Below are positions 45,350 through 53,317 of a stretch of 64,000 bases of DNA, piece after piece. Each line of letters opens with the position of its first letter. Position 1 is the first letter of the stretch. Source of the DNA: Pseudobdellovibrionaceae bacterium (GTDB lineage Bacteria; Bdellovibrionota; Bdellovibrionia; Bdellovibrionales; Bdellovibrionaceae). The notes under the pieces are model-generated. The model was given only the letters and a program-made list of their open reading frames with translations, was not told the DNA's origin and did not search any database. Position numbers and translations under genes: made by a program. The DNA lies in the NCBI GenBank assembly GCA_022843825.1, contig JALHMX010000011.1, positions 33,226 through 97,225 on the forward strand. Reading direction: 5' to 3'.

Positions 45350-46270
45350 ATGCGCTGGGCCTTTGTTTTAATATTTTCCATAGTCGTTATTGGATTTGCC
45401 ATAGATACGGCACTGCAACCTCCCCACTTTACTACTGAATTTAAAGCGGGTTCCACCATAGATTCTCGACATGGCCGCATACTTTTACAAAACAATGATT
45501 TAGTTAAGAGCCCCAGTTCTATAAAAAAATACTCGGAAGTTATTAGCTTCTTTGAGCGGCAAAATTTAATTTCTCTGATCACTTCAGATTCAACAATTAA
45601 AATCACTCACAATGGCCAAGAAGAAATCTTTACCTCAAGGAAGAAAAATCTTGCCGACCTTCCCTTAATATTTTGGGTTCAAATTTTTACGGGATTAATA
45701 GCTCTGGCCCTAGCTTTGCGATTTTACAGCTTAAGACCGTTTGATGTCACCACAGGCTATTTCGGTATAGCTGGTGTCTGTGTTTTTGTTTCTTTAGTTG
45801 CTGCTGCTGTATATACCACCCGCCTACTGGCTTTACCTACTTTACATTTTCATATGTTACAGCAACTGAATCTTATTGGCAGTTCGCTTTTTGGAATTTG
45901 TTTTATTACCCTATTCATAATTTACCCTGCGCAGACGCCAGGGTGGAAGTTTTTGGCAAACTTACAAAGCTTTATCTTTTCAGCGTGGACAGCACTTATA
46001 ATAATACACGTTGTACCCGAATGGGCCCTTAGCGATCGAATGATTTCAGTCCAAATGCTGGTTCTTTGTTTATGTATTCTTGTTCAGCTGATTATGACCC
46101 AACCACGATCACCCGCTCGATCGCAGCTTATTCATCTGGGGGGGCCGATCTTTGTCGCTGCTGGGGGATTGGCTTACCTTAACCTTAATGAGGCGCTTAC
46201 TTTTCAATACGAATATATCTTTTTATTTATCATGGGCATATATGCTTTTAATCGATGGTCTAAGGTCTAA
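45350..46270 (+). CDS. ComP-like membrane sensor module without kinase domain
   Basis: 306 residues: N-terminal membrane segment, a periplasmic part of about 85 residues that looks PDZ-like (GSTIDSRHGRILLQNNDLVKSPSSIKKYSEVISFF), then seven or so membrane helices ending at the C-terminus. This is the input half of ComP-type histidine kinases, but no HisKA or ATPase follows: the frame ends 11 bases into the convergent transporter gene. Either a truncated sensor or a separate sensing protein that acts through a partner. Confidence 0.65.
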   Translation: MRWAFVLIFSIVVIGFAIDTALQPPHFTTEFKAGSTIDSRHGRILLQNNDLVKSPSSIKKYSEVISFFERQNLISLITSDSTIKITHNGQEEIFTSRKKNLADLPLIFWVQIFTGLIALALALRFYSLRPFDVTTGYFGIAGVCVFVSLVAAAVYTTRLLALPTLHFHMLQQLNLIGSSLFGICFITLFIIYPAQTPGWKFLANLQSFIFSAWTALIIIHVVPEWALSDRMISVQMLVLCLCILVQLIMTQPRSPARSQLIHLGGPIFVAAGGLAYLNLNEALTFQYEYIFLFIMGIYAFNRWSKV

Positions 46271-47171
46271 TCGGTTTTTTTCGAAATAAAATATACAACC
46301 CTACTAAAATTAAAATGGTTGCCGATAAGAACTGACCCGAAATTTTTTCGTTTTTATAAAACCATCCTAAGAAAACGGCTATCACTGGATTAACCAAAGC
46401 ATAAGTGCTGATCTTATGGGGTTCAACGTTTCGAGCCAACCATCCATAGGCTGTGTACGCGACAACGGAACCAAAGGTCGCCAAATATAACGTCGCCCAC
46501 CAAGATACCGCACTGACTTGGGTCCAATCTTTTTGCCACGGAGACTCTAACGCTAAACTAAAAATCAACGTTGCAATAAAGCCAGAAAACATTTGAGTGC
46601 GAGAAAACAACAAAGGACTTTTTAAATTGATGATTCGCCTTTGTATTAAAGTACCCGTGGCCCAAGTCAGATTTGATATTATCAAAAGAAAAATAGATAA
46701 ATAAAAATAACTTGAAGAGCCCGAACTCGTATCGGTCGCGCCAGGATCACCAAGCGCAATCAATATAACGCCGGATAAACCAATCACTGCGCCGATCCAC
46801 TTCAGCGCTGATGGCGCCTCCATCTTAAAGCCTACCCATCCCACCAGCATCATCCATATCGGCATAGCCCCGATCACCACCGCCGCCAGACTGGACGAAA
46901 CCCACTGTTCGACCACACAAACCAAGCCATTGGCTAAAATAAGCAACGCCCCAGTTATGATGGCGTTCTTTCTTTCAACCGGTGTTAAAGGCTGTTCTTT
47001 CTTAAAAAAAGAAATCCCCCACATAATCACAGCTGCAATAAAAAAACGAATCGCACTTAAAGCCCACGGCGGAATTGTTTCTATTCCATACAGAATCGCC
47101 AAATAGGTCGATCCCCAAATAATATATATACACGCAAAACAAAAAATTAATTTAGCCCGGTAGGAACTCAT
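46260..47171 (-). CDS. EamA/DMT-family transporter (YedA-like)
   Basis: Ten hydrophobic segments over 303 residues in two homologous halves, with the family start FACIYIIWGSTYLAILYGIETIPPW and the second-half VVAYTAYGWLARNVEPHKISTYALVNPVIAVFLGW. Drug/metabolite exporter family; substrate unknown. No strong ribosome-binding site is evident. Convergent overlap of 11 bases with the sensor gene. Confidence 0.88.
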   Translation of the reverse strand: MSSYRAKLIFCFACIYIIWGSTYLAILYGIETIPPWALSAIRFFIAAVIMWGISFFKKEQPLTPVERKNAIITGALLILANGLVCVVEQWVSSSLAAVVIGAMPIWMMLVGWVGFKMEAPSALKWIGAVIGLSGVILIALGDPGATDTSSGSSSYFYLSIFLLIISNLTWATGTLIQRRIINLKSPLLFSRTQMFSGFIATLIFSLALESPWQKDWTQVSAVSWWATLYLATFGSVVAYTAYGWLARNVEPHKISTYALVNPVIAVFLGWFYKNEKISGQFLSATILILVGLYILFRKKPIRP

Positions 47172-47218
47172 GAGGAATAATGATAATGTGTTTAATGGAA
47201 TTTACAACGGCTTTATAA

Positions 47219-47962
47219 TTAAAAAGCGATGGAGCCTTCAAACACCAGCCTTGCATACTCAAGTGGTTTTACGGTAGTGCCATCGGGACCTGTAAATTGA
47301 ACTGCCTGAGGTGTACGAAAAACTTCTGGTAGCACACCAATAAAAATATCACCTCGAACATTACTCATTCGAACATGATTTAAAACCACACCCAGCTTAG
47401 CATTCAGGGCCGTGTAAAGCTCTTTCTGTTGAGTTTCATAGGGATTAGAAGAATCAAAACCACAAAACAAAAAGTTACAGGCTTGACGGTAATATTTAGC
47501 TTCCCAGGTTTTATAATTAAGACTGACTCCACCGCCAACAACAAATCCCCAGTGTACACTGTTGAATAATTTAAATGTTCGGCTAAGACCTGCCATGATC
47601 AAGGCACTATTTTTTTCATGAATTTCAGCATAGGCCGTTAAGGCTGTAGGAACTAGCGGCTCAGTAAACACTCGACGGCTATCATTATATTCTATATTAA
47701 TCCAATACGCTCGGTTTTCAGCGTAGTTATTCACATAATTAACCCCTAGGCCACCCACAGTTCCAAATGAAAGTCCTATGCTTTGATAAGGCTTAAAGGC
47801 GGTATCTGCATGATTCTCGCTAAAATATAAACTTTGAGGATCTAGATCAGACGACTGGCTGGCATACAAATTTAAACTTAATAAAATACCTGAAATATAA
47901 ATGATAATGAACAGCTTGGTTTTCACAAAAAAAGTAATAACCTTAGTCCCATCAAGTGTCAT
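47219..47962 (-). CDS. Predicted exported beta-barrel-like protein (start uncertain)
   Basis: The C-terminal part shows repeated amphipathic strands (INIEYNDSRRVF, WGFVVGGGVSLNYK, ALNAKLGVVLNHVRM) and ends in phenylalanine (EGSIAF), as outer-membrane barrels do. A hydrophobic signal (TKLFIIIYISGILLSLNLYA) precedes. I use ATG 47962; GTG 47926 would place the signal closer to the N-terminus and is as likely. The longest frame (to 48019) overlaps the start of the divergent protease and is rejected. Confidence 0.55.
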   Translation of the reverse strand: MTLDGTKVITFFVKTKLFIIIYISGILLSLNLYASQSSDLDPQSLYFSENHADTAFKPYQSIGLSFGTVGGLGVNYVNNYAENRAYWINIEYNDSRRVFTEPLVPTALTAYAEIHEKNSALIMAGLSRTFKLFNSVHWGFVVGGGVSLNYKTWEAKYYRQACNFLFCGFDSSNPYETQQKELYTALNAKLGVVLNHVRMSNVRGDIFIGVLPEVFRTPQAVQFTGPDGTTVKPLEYARLVFEGSIAF

Positions 47963-48017
47963 GGCTAATTTATAAAAAGTTATATCCTCAATTAAAAGGA
48001 TATGATAGCACAGGGCC

Positions 48018-48887
48018 ATGAAGTACTTACTCTTATTAGTTGTTTTTCAGGTATTTACATCTGGATGTACGACCGCTTCTGGAATAGCCCCTCTGGTCAG
48101 CATGATGTCCTGCCAAGAAGCTGTGCCTAAAAATGATCCTATTATAGGCGGTCAAACCGTCAGCCTAAGTGATCCTGATCAAAAACTGGTGGTTATGCTT
48201 AAGATACTACGAAGCTCTGGCGAATCCATCTGTACCGCTACATTGATTTCAGATCGAGTGCTGCTGACTGCCGCCCACTGCGTAGATCGTGTGGAGCCTA
48301 AAAATATTATTCCTGTATTTAAAACGAATACTCATTGCCCCGTAAACCATGTGCGTGAAGCGGTAGGTGAAGTCATCGAAGTGATCTCTCACAAAAAATT
48401 TGACGGAACTCCTCAAAGTTTTTCTGACTTAGCTGTTCTATTATTAAATAATGATGCCCCTGCTGATCAACTCCGAATTCCCATATTAACATCTGATAAA
48501 AAAATTAAAAGCACGCAGGCTTTGCTTATTGGTTACGGCATAACTAATGAATCCAACAAAGACTCACAAACCTTAAGACGTATTTATAAAAAATATCCTG
48601 ATGAATTCGTCCAAAAAGACTCAGTTTATGTCATAGACCAAACAGAAAATAGTGGTGGTTTTTGTCGTGGAGATTCCGGCGCACCGATTATAGTCTCTTT
48701 ATGGGGTGAGCCTTATATATTAGCTGTCAATTCAGCTAATATCGGAAAAAAACCAAACACTGAATGTCAGACAGCCAGCTTAGCTATTAATGTGCAAAGT
48801 TTTGATCAATGGATTCACGATCGAAAGACAGATCTGGAAAAATCCACTTGGTTCAGTCGATTGTTTTTTAAATCTTCAACTGAGTAA
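48018..48887 (+). CDS. Trypsin-like serine protease, lipoprotein
   Basis: S1 family protease. Lipoprotein signal with lipobox TSGC (residues 14-17), then PIIGGQTVSLSDPDQ (mature N-terminus IIGG-type), LLTAAHCVDR with the catalytic His, SDLAVLLL with the Asp, and GGFCRGDSGAPI with the Ser. Six residues upstream of the nucleophile is the Gly/Cys pattern of S1 proteases. 289 residues. TATGAT at 48001-48006 is 11 bases before the ATG and there is no ribosome-binding site, so a very short leader is likely. Confidence 0.9.
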   Translation: MKYLLLLVVFQVFTSGCTTASGIAPLVSMMSCQEAVPKNDPIIGGQTVSLSDPDQKLVVMLKILRSSGESICTATLISDRVLLTAAHCVDRVEPKNIIPVFKTNTHCPVNHVREAVGEVIEVISHKKFDGTPQSFSDLAVLLLNNDAPADQLRIPILTSDKKIKSTQALLIGYGITNESNKDSQTLRRIYKKYPDEFVQKDSVYVIDQTENSGGFCRGDSGAPIIVSLWGEPYILAVNSANIGKKPNTECQTASLAINVQSFDQWIHDRKTDLEKSTWFSRLFFKSSTE

Positions 48888-48891
48888 AAAA

Positions 48892-49779
48892 TTATAAGTT
48901 AATTTTTTTTACTTTTTTTTGAACTTCTAAAAAATGAGAAGTTGTTGTAACGCCCGTTCCACTTTTAGTTTCCAAATCTTGCAAAGCTTCAATGCGCTTC
49001 TGATCTGGCGGATGGGTTTTCATGATATCAGCTAATCCCAAATTCTTACTTTTAGAGTCCTGAGCCAATCGAACATAGAAATCGGTCGCGCGCATCTGGT
49101 TGTAACCGGCTTTAACAGCGTAGCTAATACCCAATTTATCAGCCTCAGCCTCAGCTAATCGATTGTTTTGCATGTAATGTTGTTTCTGCAAATAAAGCCC
49201 TGCTTGAGAGCCCGCTGTAGCCCCTAAAACAGCCGCTTCACCCACACAAAAGCCGCCTCCAGGACAGCTGTTCAGGGCTAGCAAACCAATGATCGCCCCA
49301 CCAGCCACAGCCCCTGCGGCTCCGTAGGTATAACTTTGCCGAGTTGTCTCATTTTGACCAAAAACCCGCAAAGCGGAATGCCTTAAAACCACATGGGCAA
49401 TTTCATGCCCCAAAACCCCAGCCAACTCTGCCTCTGATTCTACCCTTTGTAACAACGGCAAAGTGATAAAGATAGTCCCCGCTGGAAAAGCGAATGCGTT
49501 TACGCTTTCAGATTTAACAACCACAAATGAAAATTCGTATCCGATTTTATCCAGCCCATTGGCTTTCACAATTTTTAACCCTAAGCCATTCACATAATCT
49601 TGGACCAATTCATCATTAAACGCGGGATAGTTTTTACGAAACTCAGGCAAGGTTTGGCGGGCCAACAATTTCTCATCTTCTATGGTAAATGTCTTTGCGG
49701 TAGGAGCATCTGTGCGTGCAGGTTTCTGCGCGCAAGAAAAAAATAAAAAAGGGGTTATCAATAGAATTATTATTTTCAT
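48892..49779 (-). CDS. M48-family metalloprotease, lipoprotein (second copy)
   Basis: Zinc protease with lipobox FFSC (about residues 13-16), HEIAHVVLRH and the third ligand region AEAEADKLGISYAVKAGY. Between them is a Gly/Ala-rich stretch (GAAGAVAGGAIIGLLALNSCPGGGFCVGEAA) that may insert in the membrane and holds two cysteines. 295 residues. Paralogous in layout to the 36736 gene. Likely envelope protein quality control. Confidence 0.9.
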   Translation of the reverse strand: MKIIILLITPFLFFSCAQKPARTDAPTAKTFTIEDEKLLARQTLPEFRKNYPAFNDELVQDYVNGLGLKIVKANGLDKIGYEFSFVVVKSESVNAFAFPAGTIFITLPLLQRVESEAELAGVLGHEIAHVVLRHSALRVFGQNETTRQSYTYGAAGAVAGGAIIGLLALNSCPGGGFCVGEAAVLGATAGSQAGLYLQKQHYMQNNRLAEAEADKLGISYAVKAGYNQMRATDFYVRLAQDSKSKNLGLADIMKTHPPDQKRIEALQDLETKSGTGVTTTSHFLEVQKKVKKINL

Positions 49780-49804
49780 GGGCCTATTAGAACAGCCTAA
49801 AAAT

Positions 49805-49881
49805 TGGTGCGGATGAGAGGATTCGAACCTCTGACCACCTGATTCGTAGTCAGGTACTCTATCCAGCTGAGCTACAACCGC
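49805..49881 (-). tRNA. tRNA-Arg (ACG)
   Basis: Minus-strand cloverleaf with D-arm, anticodon loop CTACGAA (ACG), T-arm AGAGG/CCTCT and an encoded CCA. The acceptor GCGGTTG pairs with CATCCGC apart from a U-U mismatch at position 5-68. Confidence 0.93.
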
Positions 49882-50048
49882 ACGTTGTTTAAGCTAAATA
49901 AATGTGAAAGACATTTGTACTGAAATAAAGGTCCAAAATCAAGGTCCTATTACAGCATTCCTTGATTCTGTAAAAACGTTATGGCAGCTTAGGTTCTCGT
50001 ACCTTGAAATAGAGGACAAATTCAGCTGATATAGACCATTTTTCGTGC

Positions 50049-50141
50049 GGAGAGGTGGGTGAGTGGCTGAAACCAAGCGTTTGCTAAACGCTCGTACTAC
50101 CAAAAGTTGTACCGCGGGTTCAAATCCCGCTCTCTCCGCCA
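50049..50141 (+). tRNA. tRNA-Ser (GCU), integration site of the element
   Basis: Class II tRNA of 93 bases: acceptor GGAGAGG with TCTCTCC, anticodon loop TTGCTAA (GCT), long variable arm, T-loop TTCAAAT, discriminator G and CCA. Its 3' end from 50119 is repeated exactly at 57844-57877, so the element restores the gene on the left on integration. Confidence 0.95.
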
Positions 50142-50152
50142 AGTTTTTTAAT
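50119..50152. repeat. Left attachment site (attL), 34-bp direct repeat
   Basis: Begins TTCAAATCCCGCTCTCTCC in the T-arm and acceptor of tRNA-Ser and runs to AAGTTTTTTAAT. Identical to 57844-57877; the bases on either side differ (g and c here, a and t there). Confidence 0.9.
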
Positions 50153-50558
50153 CGCTTTCTACAGGAAAACAAAAAGTAATCATAAAAGAGAAAAACAAAT
50201 ATAAACAAACAGTTAAGTAAAGGTTTTCTCTAGTTCGTCTTTTCTTCGATATCCCAGTAAAACCCGTAAAATCATACCAGTTGCTACGATTCTGTAGTTG
50301 GCTATGTAGTTACTTTCAGAACAACTACAGAAATCACTACAATCCATCGTCAGTACCGTCATAAACGTCACCCCAGGGGGAGTGTCGGAACGAAAAGCAA
50401 CTTAGCGCCCCATCGCGTGGCCGTCGGATTTGTATGAGGTGTTCTAGGATTTTCGTATGTTACATATTTTTGCTTCGAGCTATTTTGCCATTTGATTTGT
50501 TGAAGACAGATTTACAAGGAGTGTAGTCCTTAATTCTGTCGAACGTCTTAGAATCCTA
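50142..50558. other. Non-coding left end of the element
   Basis: About 400 bases without a convincing gene. A-rich directly after the tRNA, then the TGTAGTT motif cluster at 50292-50341, a GC-rich patch near 50380-50430 (CACCCCAGGGGGAGTG), and a leader region with AAGGAG near 50516. It probably holds integrase or excisionase arm sites and the promoter of the cargo operon. Confidence 0.45.
50292..50341. promoter_or_regulatory. Cluster of TGTAGTT motifs in both orientations
   Basis: CTGTAGTT (50292-50299), TGTAGTT (50305-50311), AACTACAG (50323-50330) and ACTACA (50336-50341). Two in each orientation, nested as an inverted repeat. A related TGTAGTA...AGTAGT pair is seen near the right end (about 57792-57805). 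Candidate integrase/excisionase arm-type sites or an Xre operator. Confidence 0.4.
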
Positions 50559-50663
50559 TTGATAGCCATAGTTTTATGTATGGCAGGTGGGATTTTATTA
50601 CTTTCAATCGGATTAGGTCTGCAAATCTCCTTAATTAATGTCGAGGATGAACTGTGGAACTAA
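50559..50663 (+). CDS. Candidate small membrane peptide ahead of the Xre gene
   Basis: A short frame from TTG 50559 (or ATG 50580) encodes a hydrophobic stretch, IAIVLCMAGGILLLSIGLGL, then NVEDELWN, and its stop overlaps the Xre start by ten bases. No clear ribosome-binding site at either start. It may be a real leader peptide coupled to the regulator, or chance. Confidence 0.25.
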   Translation: MIAIVLCMAGGILLLSIGLGLQISLINVEDELWN

Positions 50664-50941
50664 AAACTGTCTTACGAAAACTGATTAAAGAAAAGGGGCT
50701 GACCATTGCTGGGCTTTCAAGGTCCACGAAGGTGCCAGTTCAGACTTTGCACGGATGGCTTCACGGAAGTGAACCTAAGAGCATACGTCAACTAAAGACT
50801 ATAGCAGATCACTTAGGTGTTGATTTGGACTATCTTTGCTTTGGTATTAAGTCCAGATCCGACTCAATTAAAATTGAAAAGTTCGAGAATGAGATAAATG
50901 CTGGTATTTTTGAAGTTGTTTTAAGGAGGGTTAAGAGATGA
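50654..50941 (+). CDS. Xre-family helix-turn-helix regulator
   Basis: 95 residues with a HTH_3 fold: LRKLIKEKGLTIAGLSRSTKVPVQTLHGWLHGSEPKSIRQLKTIADHLGVDLDYLCFG. The initiator is GTG 50654, seven bases after GAGG. Its stop overlaps the next ATG (ATGA). Position at the head of the cargo operon suggests it controls that operon or the element as a whole. Confidence 0.88.
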   Translation: MELKTVLRKLIKEKGLTIAGLSRSTKVPVQTLHGWLHGSEPKSIRQLKTIADHLGVDLDYLCFGIKSRSDSIKIEKFENEINAGIFEVVLRRVKR

Positions 50942-51651
50942 AAGGTTTTTCAAAGCTATTGTTATTTCTGTCACTAGCACTTTTGGTTTCATGTGCTACG
51001 AGCCGACAACTTACACGAGAAGATTGGCAGAATGTCGCTCAACGAAAATATAGCAACATTGAAAAAGCAAAAGTTCTTAGCGCTGCAGAGTCAGTAATGA
51101 AGCTATTAGATGGTAATGATTTTTCATTTGGGCACACAGCAGATGGAATCAATGGCCAAAGAAGATATATGATTTATGCGATTTTAGCTTACACCGCAGG
51201 AACAGATCACTGGACTATTAATACATCAGAAAAGGATGGTCATGTAATTGCTTCATTACAACTATCTAGACAAAGTAGTGATATGATAGCTACTGGAAGC
51301 ACTGCAGGTATAGTTACTTCGCCAACATTAGGAAGCCCAGCAATGGAAACTGCAAGCTACGATTTATTTTGGCGCAGAGTTGATTATATATTGGGGTTAA
51401 CAGATCAATGGACAACATGCAGTGACCAAAAAGAAAACATAAAAACTAACAAAGCTGTGTGGGGGAATATCACATTCATGTGTGATCTAGGCATAGCTGA
51501 CAATTTTCCAGAGAATCTTTCTGAAAAGGAAATGGATAGAATCTTCAAAAACAAGTACTACCAAAAATGGGCATATATAAAGAAGCGAGATCCTGCTCGA
51601 TGGGAAGCCGAAGCCGCTAAGAATTCAAATATTAGAATGTATGAGAGATAA
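50938..51651 (+). CDS. Island cargo lipoprotein, unknown function
   Basis: 237 residues. Lipoprotein signal with lipobox VSCA (about residues 17-20), then a mixed alpha/beta mature domain with two cysteines (TTCSDQ and FMCDLG), a Trp-rich part (FWRRVDY, WTTCSDQ) and a charged C-terminus. No family recognised. Translationally coupled to the Xre gene. Confidence 0.7.
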   Translation: MKGFSKLLLFLSLALLVSCATSRQLTREDWQNVAQRKYSNIEKAKVLSAAESVMKLLDGNDFSFGHTADGINGQRRYMIYAILAYTAGTDHWTINTSEKDGHVIASLQLSRQSSDMIATGSTAGIVTSPTLGSPAMETASYDLFWRRVDYILGLTDQWTTCSDQKENIKTNKAVWGNITFMCDLGIADNFPENLSEKEMDRIFKNKYYQKWAYIKKRDPARWEAEAAKNSNIRMYER

Positions 51652-51655
51652 AAAT

Positions 51656-52135
51656 ATGCATTTGTTTTTCATTATCGTCATTATGAATGGCACTTTATCT
51701 TATGCAACTGAAGTTTCTAGCTTCTTCAAGTTCGGCGAATACAAATTTGAAAACAAAAAAAATTGGGTATATGTTTATCAGAAGAAGCAAGACTTTTCTA
51801 ACAATGAGGGTTCAACTGATAGCGATTCCTCATACAATTGTGTTCAGCAAAACACGGGCGATATATACGATGCAGAAAGTTTAACTAAGTATAAACAAAT
51901 ACTTAAAAACAAGGCGAAATATATTGTAAGTGCAGAAGACAAAAGTGACAGTTTTTATTTGATTCAAGATTTAGCAAAACTTTATGGGGTTAGTAAAATT
52001 TCAAACGTTGAAGGCTTGTTATATACTAAAACCAAGGAGAAATGCCTTAATATAAAGTCTAAAGTTAAAGTTTTAGTTGATAATTATTTTATTGAACAGA
52101 AAGAAAAATTTGATTTAACAGAGGGGAAAAAATGA
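51656..52135 (+). CDS. Island cargo secreted protein, unknown function
   Basis: 159 residues from ATG 51656: a signal peptide (HLFFIIVIMNGTLSYA) and a small mature domain with two cysteines (YNCVQQ and EKCLNI). I reject the upstream ATG 51641, which overlaps the previous gene and lacks a ribosome-binding site. No family recognised. Coupled to the next gene by ATGA. Confidence 0.65.
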   Translation: MHLFFIIVIMNGTLSYATEVSSFFKFGEYKFENKKNWVYVYQKKQDFSNNEGSTDSDSSYNCVQQNTGDIYDAESLTKYKQILKNKAKYIVSAEDKSDSFYLIQDLAKLYGVSKISNVEGLLYTKTKEKCLNIKSKVKVLVDNYFIEQKEKFDLTEGKK

Positions 52136-52536
52136 AGCTATTTTTTTTAATAGGGCTAGTATTGTTCACGTTATCGTCATGTGCTACAGGTGAAAAATTC
52201 GTTAAAATACGCGAAGGCATGTCAAAGAGCGAAGTTGTTGAAATTTTGGGACAACCTGATGTGGCTAGTCGTGATAGTTACGCATATTTAAACAGAATGG
52301 TAAGTGGTTGGAGCTGGGATAAAGCCAATTATGTTATAAAGTTTGAAGATAATAAGGTCAGTTCTTACGGGCGAGAAGGTTATGTAGATAATTCATCTTA
52401 TCAGTACAATTCAGCTTCACAAGCGCTCAGAGAGACAGCAAGCGCGATTAGGCAGCCTGCTAATGAAAAGAAAACCACAAATTGCACTGTAGTAAGAGTT
52501 TTAAATGAGTTTCAAACTAGATGTGAAGAAGAATAG
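52132..52536 (+). CDS. SmpA/OmlA (BamE-like) domain lipoprotein of the island
   Basis: 134 residues; lipobox SSC (about residues 15-17), then the short SmpA/OmlA fold: FVKIREGMSKSEVVEILGQPDVASRD, a pattern shared with BamE and other small outer-membrane lipoproteins, followed by a Ser/Asn-rich stretch and a C-terminal segment with two cysteines. It may contact outer-membrane proteins. In a mobile element this could alter the cell surface, but that is a guess. Confidence 0.75.
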   Translation: MKLFFLIGLVLFTLSSCATGEKFVKIREGMSKSEVVEILGQPDVASRDSYAYLNRMVSGWSWDKANYVIKFEDNKVSSYGREGYVDNSSYQYNSASQALRETASAIRQPANEKKTTNCTVVRVLNEFQTRCEEE

Positions 52537-53230
52537 ATATAAAACTAAAAAATTCATCGGTAATTTTCTTGCTATAGACGAGATAGAAAGCTGGATTCCC
52601 TCGGGCTATAGAGATTCTGAAGTTAGCGAAAAGGTAAGTTCACTTACCGAAGAAGAATTTAAAAAGATAGCCAAGCAAGTACTTCACTATCAAATACAAG
52701 GGTTGTATTATACGACTATTGATTCTGTATTAAGAAAAAGAGTTGAATTCTACTTGCAGAGTCTTAAATGTGACATTTTAAAAATTACTCACAATTCACA
52801 ATCCACTAAATATGCGAAAAAGATAGAACAGCAAATAGTCGAAATTCAGGAACGAGCGATTAAATCAGTGCAATTGTTATGGATCAATCCAAATCTCATC
52901 TTACCGCGAGTTGAAAACTATAGAAGCACTTTTGCCAATATATTTGAAATTTTGGATAAGAACGATTTGTCGTCAACAAAGCTACGCGATGATATTGCAT
53001 ATGTATTCTATTGTGGTACAGATATAATTAAGCTGCTTTTTAGAATGAAATACAAAAAACAGTATACCATACCATACGAACAATTTCTCGATGTTCATGT
53101 CTTCAAAAATTTAGAGTTATCTAACTTTCTTCGAAAAGGTAAAGTAAAGCATCAAAATATGGACATGAAAATTTTTGAAGATATAAAAAATAGATTTTTA
53201 AAACAATACAAACAAAAAAAGCGACAATAG
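52505..53230 (+). CDS. Island cargo protein of unknown function
   Basis: 241 residues, helical and charged, no signal peptide or membrane segment, and no motif I recognise. It overlaps the preceding gene by 32 bases. Basic at the C-terminus (KQYKQKKRQ). Likely cytoplasmic. Its stop codon lies in the left arm of the terminator-like hairpin at 53222. Confidence 0.6.
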   Translation: MSFKLDVKKNRYKTKKFIGNFLAIDEIESWIPSGYRDSEVSEKVSSLTEEEFKKIAKQVLHYQIQGLYYTTIDSVLRKRVEFYLQSLKCDILKITHNSQSTKYAKKIEQQIVEIQERAIKSVQLLWINPNLILPRVENYRSTFANIFEILDKNDLSSTKLRDDIAYVFYCGTDIIKLLFRMKYKKQYTIPYEQFLDVHVFKNLELSNFLRKGKVKHQNMDMKIFEDIKNRFLKQYKQKKRQ

Positions 53231-53266
53231 GACCCTTAAAAAAGCTTCTTATTGTCGGGTTTTCTT
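53222..53266 (+). terminator. Terminator-like hairpin ending the cargo operon
   Basis: CGACAATA (53222-53229) pairs with TATTGTCG (53250-53257), followed by GGTTTTCTT. The left arm overlaps the stop codon of the 52505 gene. Confidence 0.5.
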
Positions 53267-53317
53267 ACTGATTTTTTCCACTATATACACTCCTAACAAT
53301 TAACCATAGGAGGAAAA

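Noticed and set aside
47963..48019. Longest start for the barrel-like gene at 47219
   Set aside because: It would overlap the start of the divergent protease gene and adds a non-signal-like leader.
50160..50175. CTACAGGAA next to tRNA-Ser as a fourth copy of the dispersed repeat
   Set aside because: Only nine bases agree and the GCCTG part is missing.
49939..50208. Minus-strand frame of 89 codons across tRNA-Ser
   Set aside because: It is read through the antisense of a tRNA gene; no ribosome-binding site or family.
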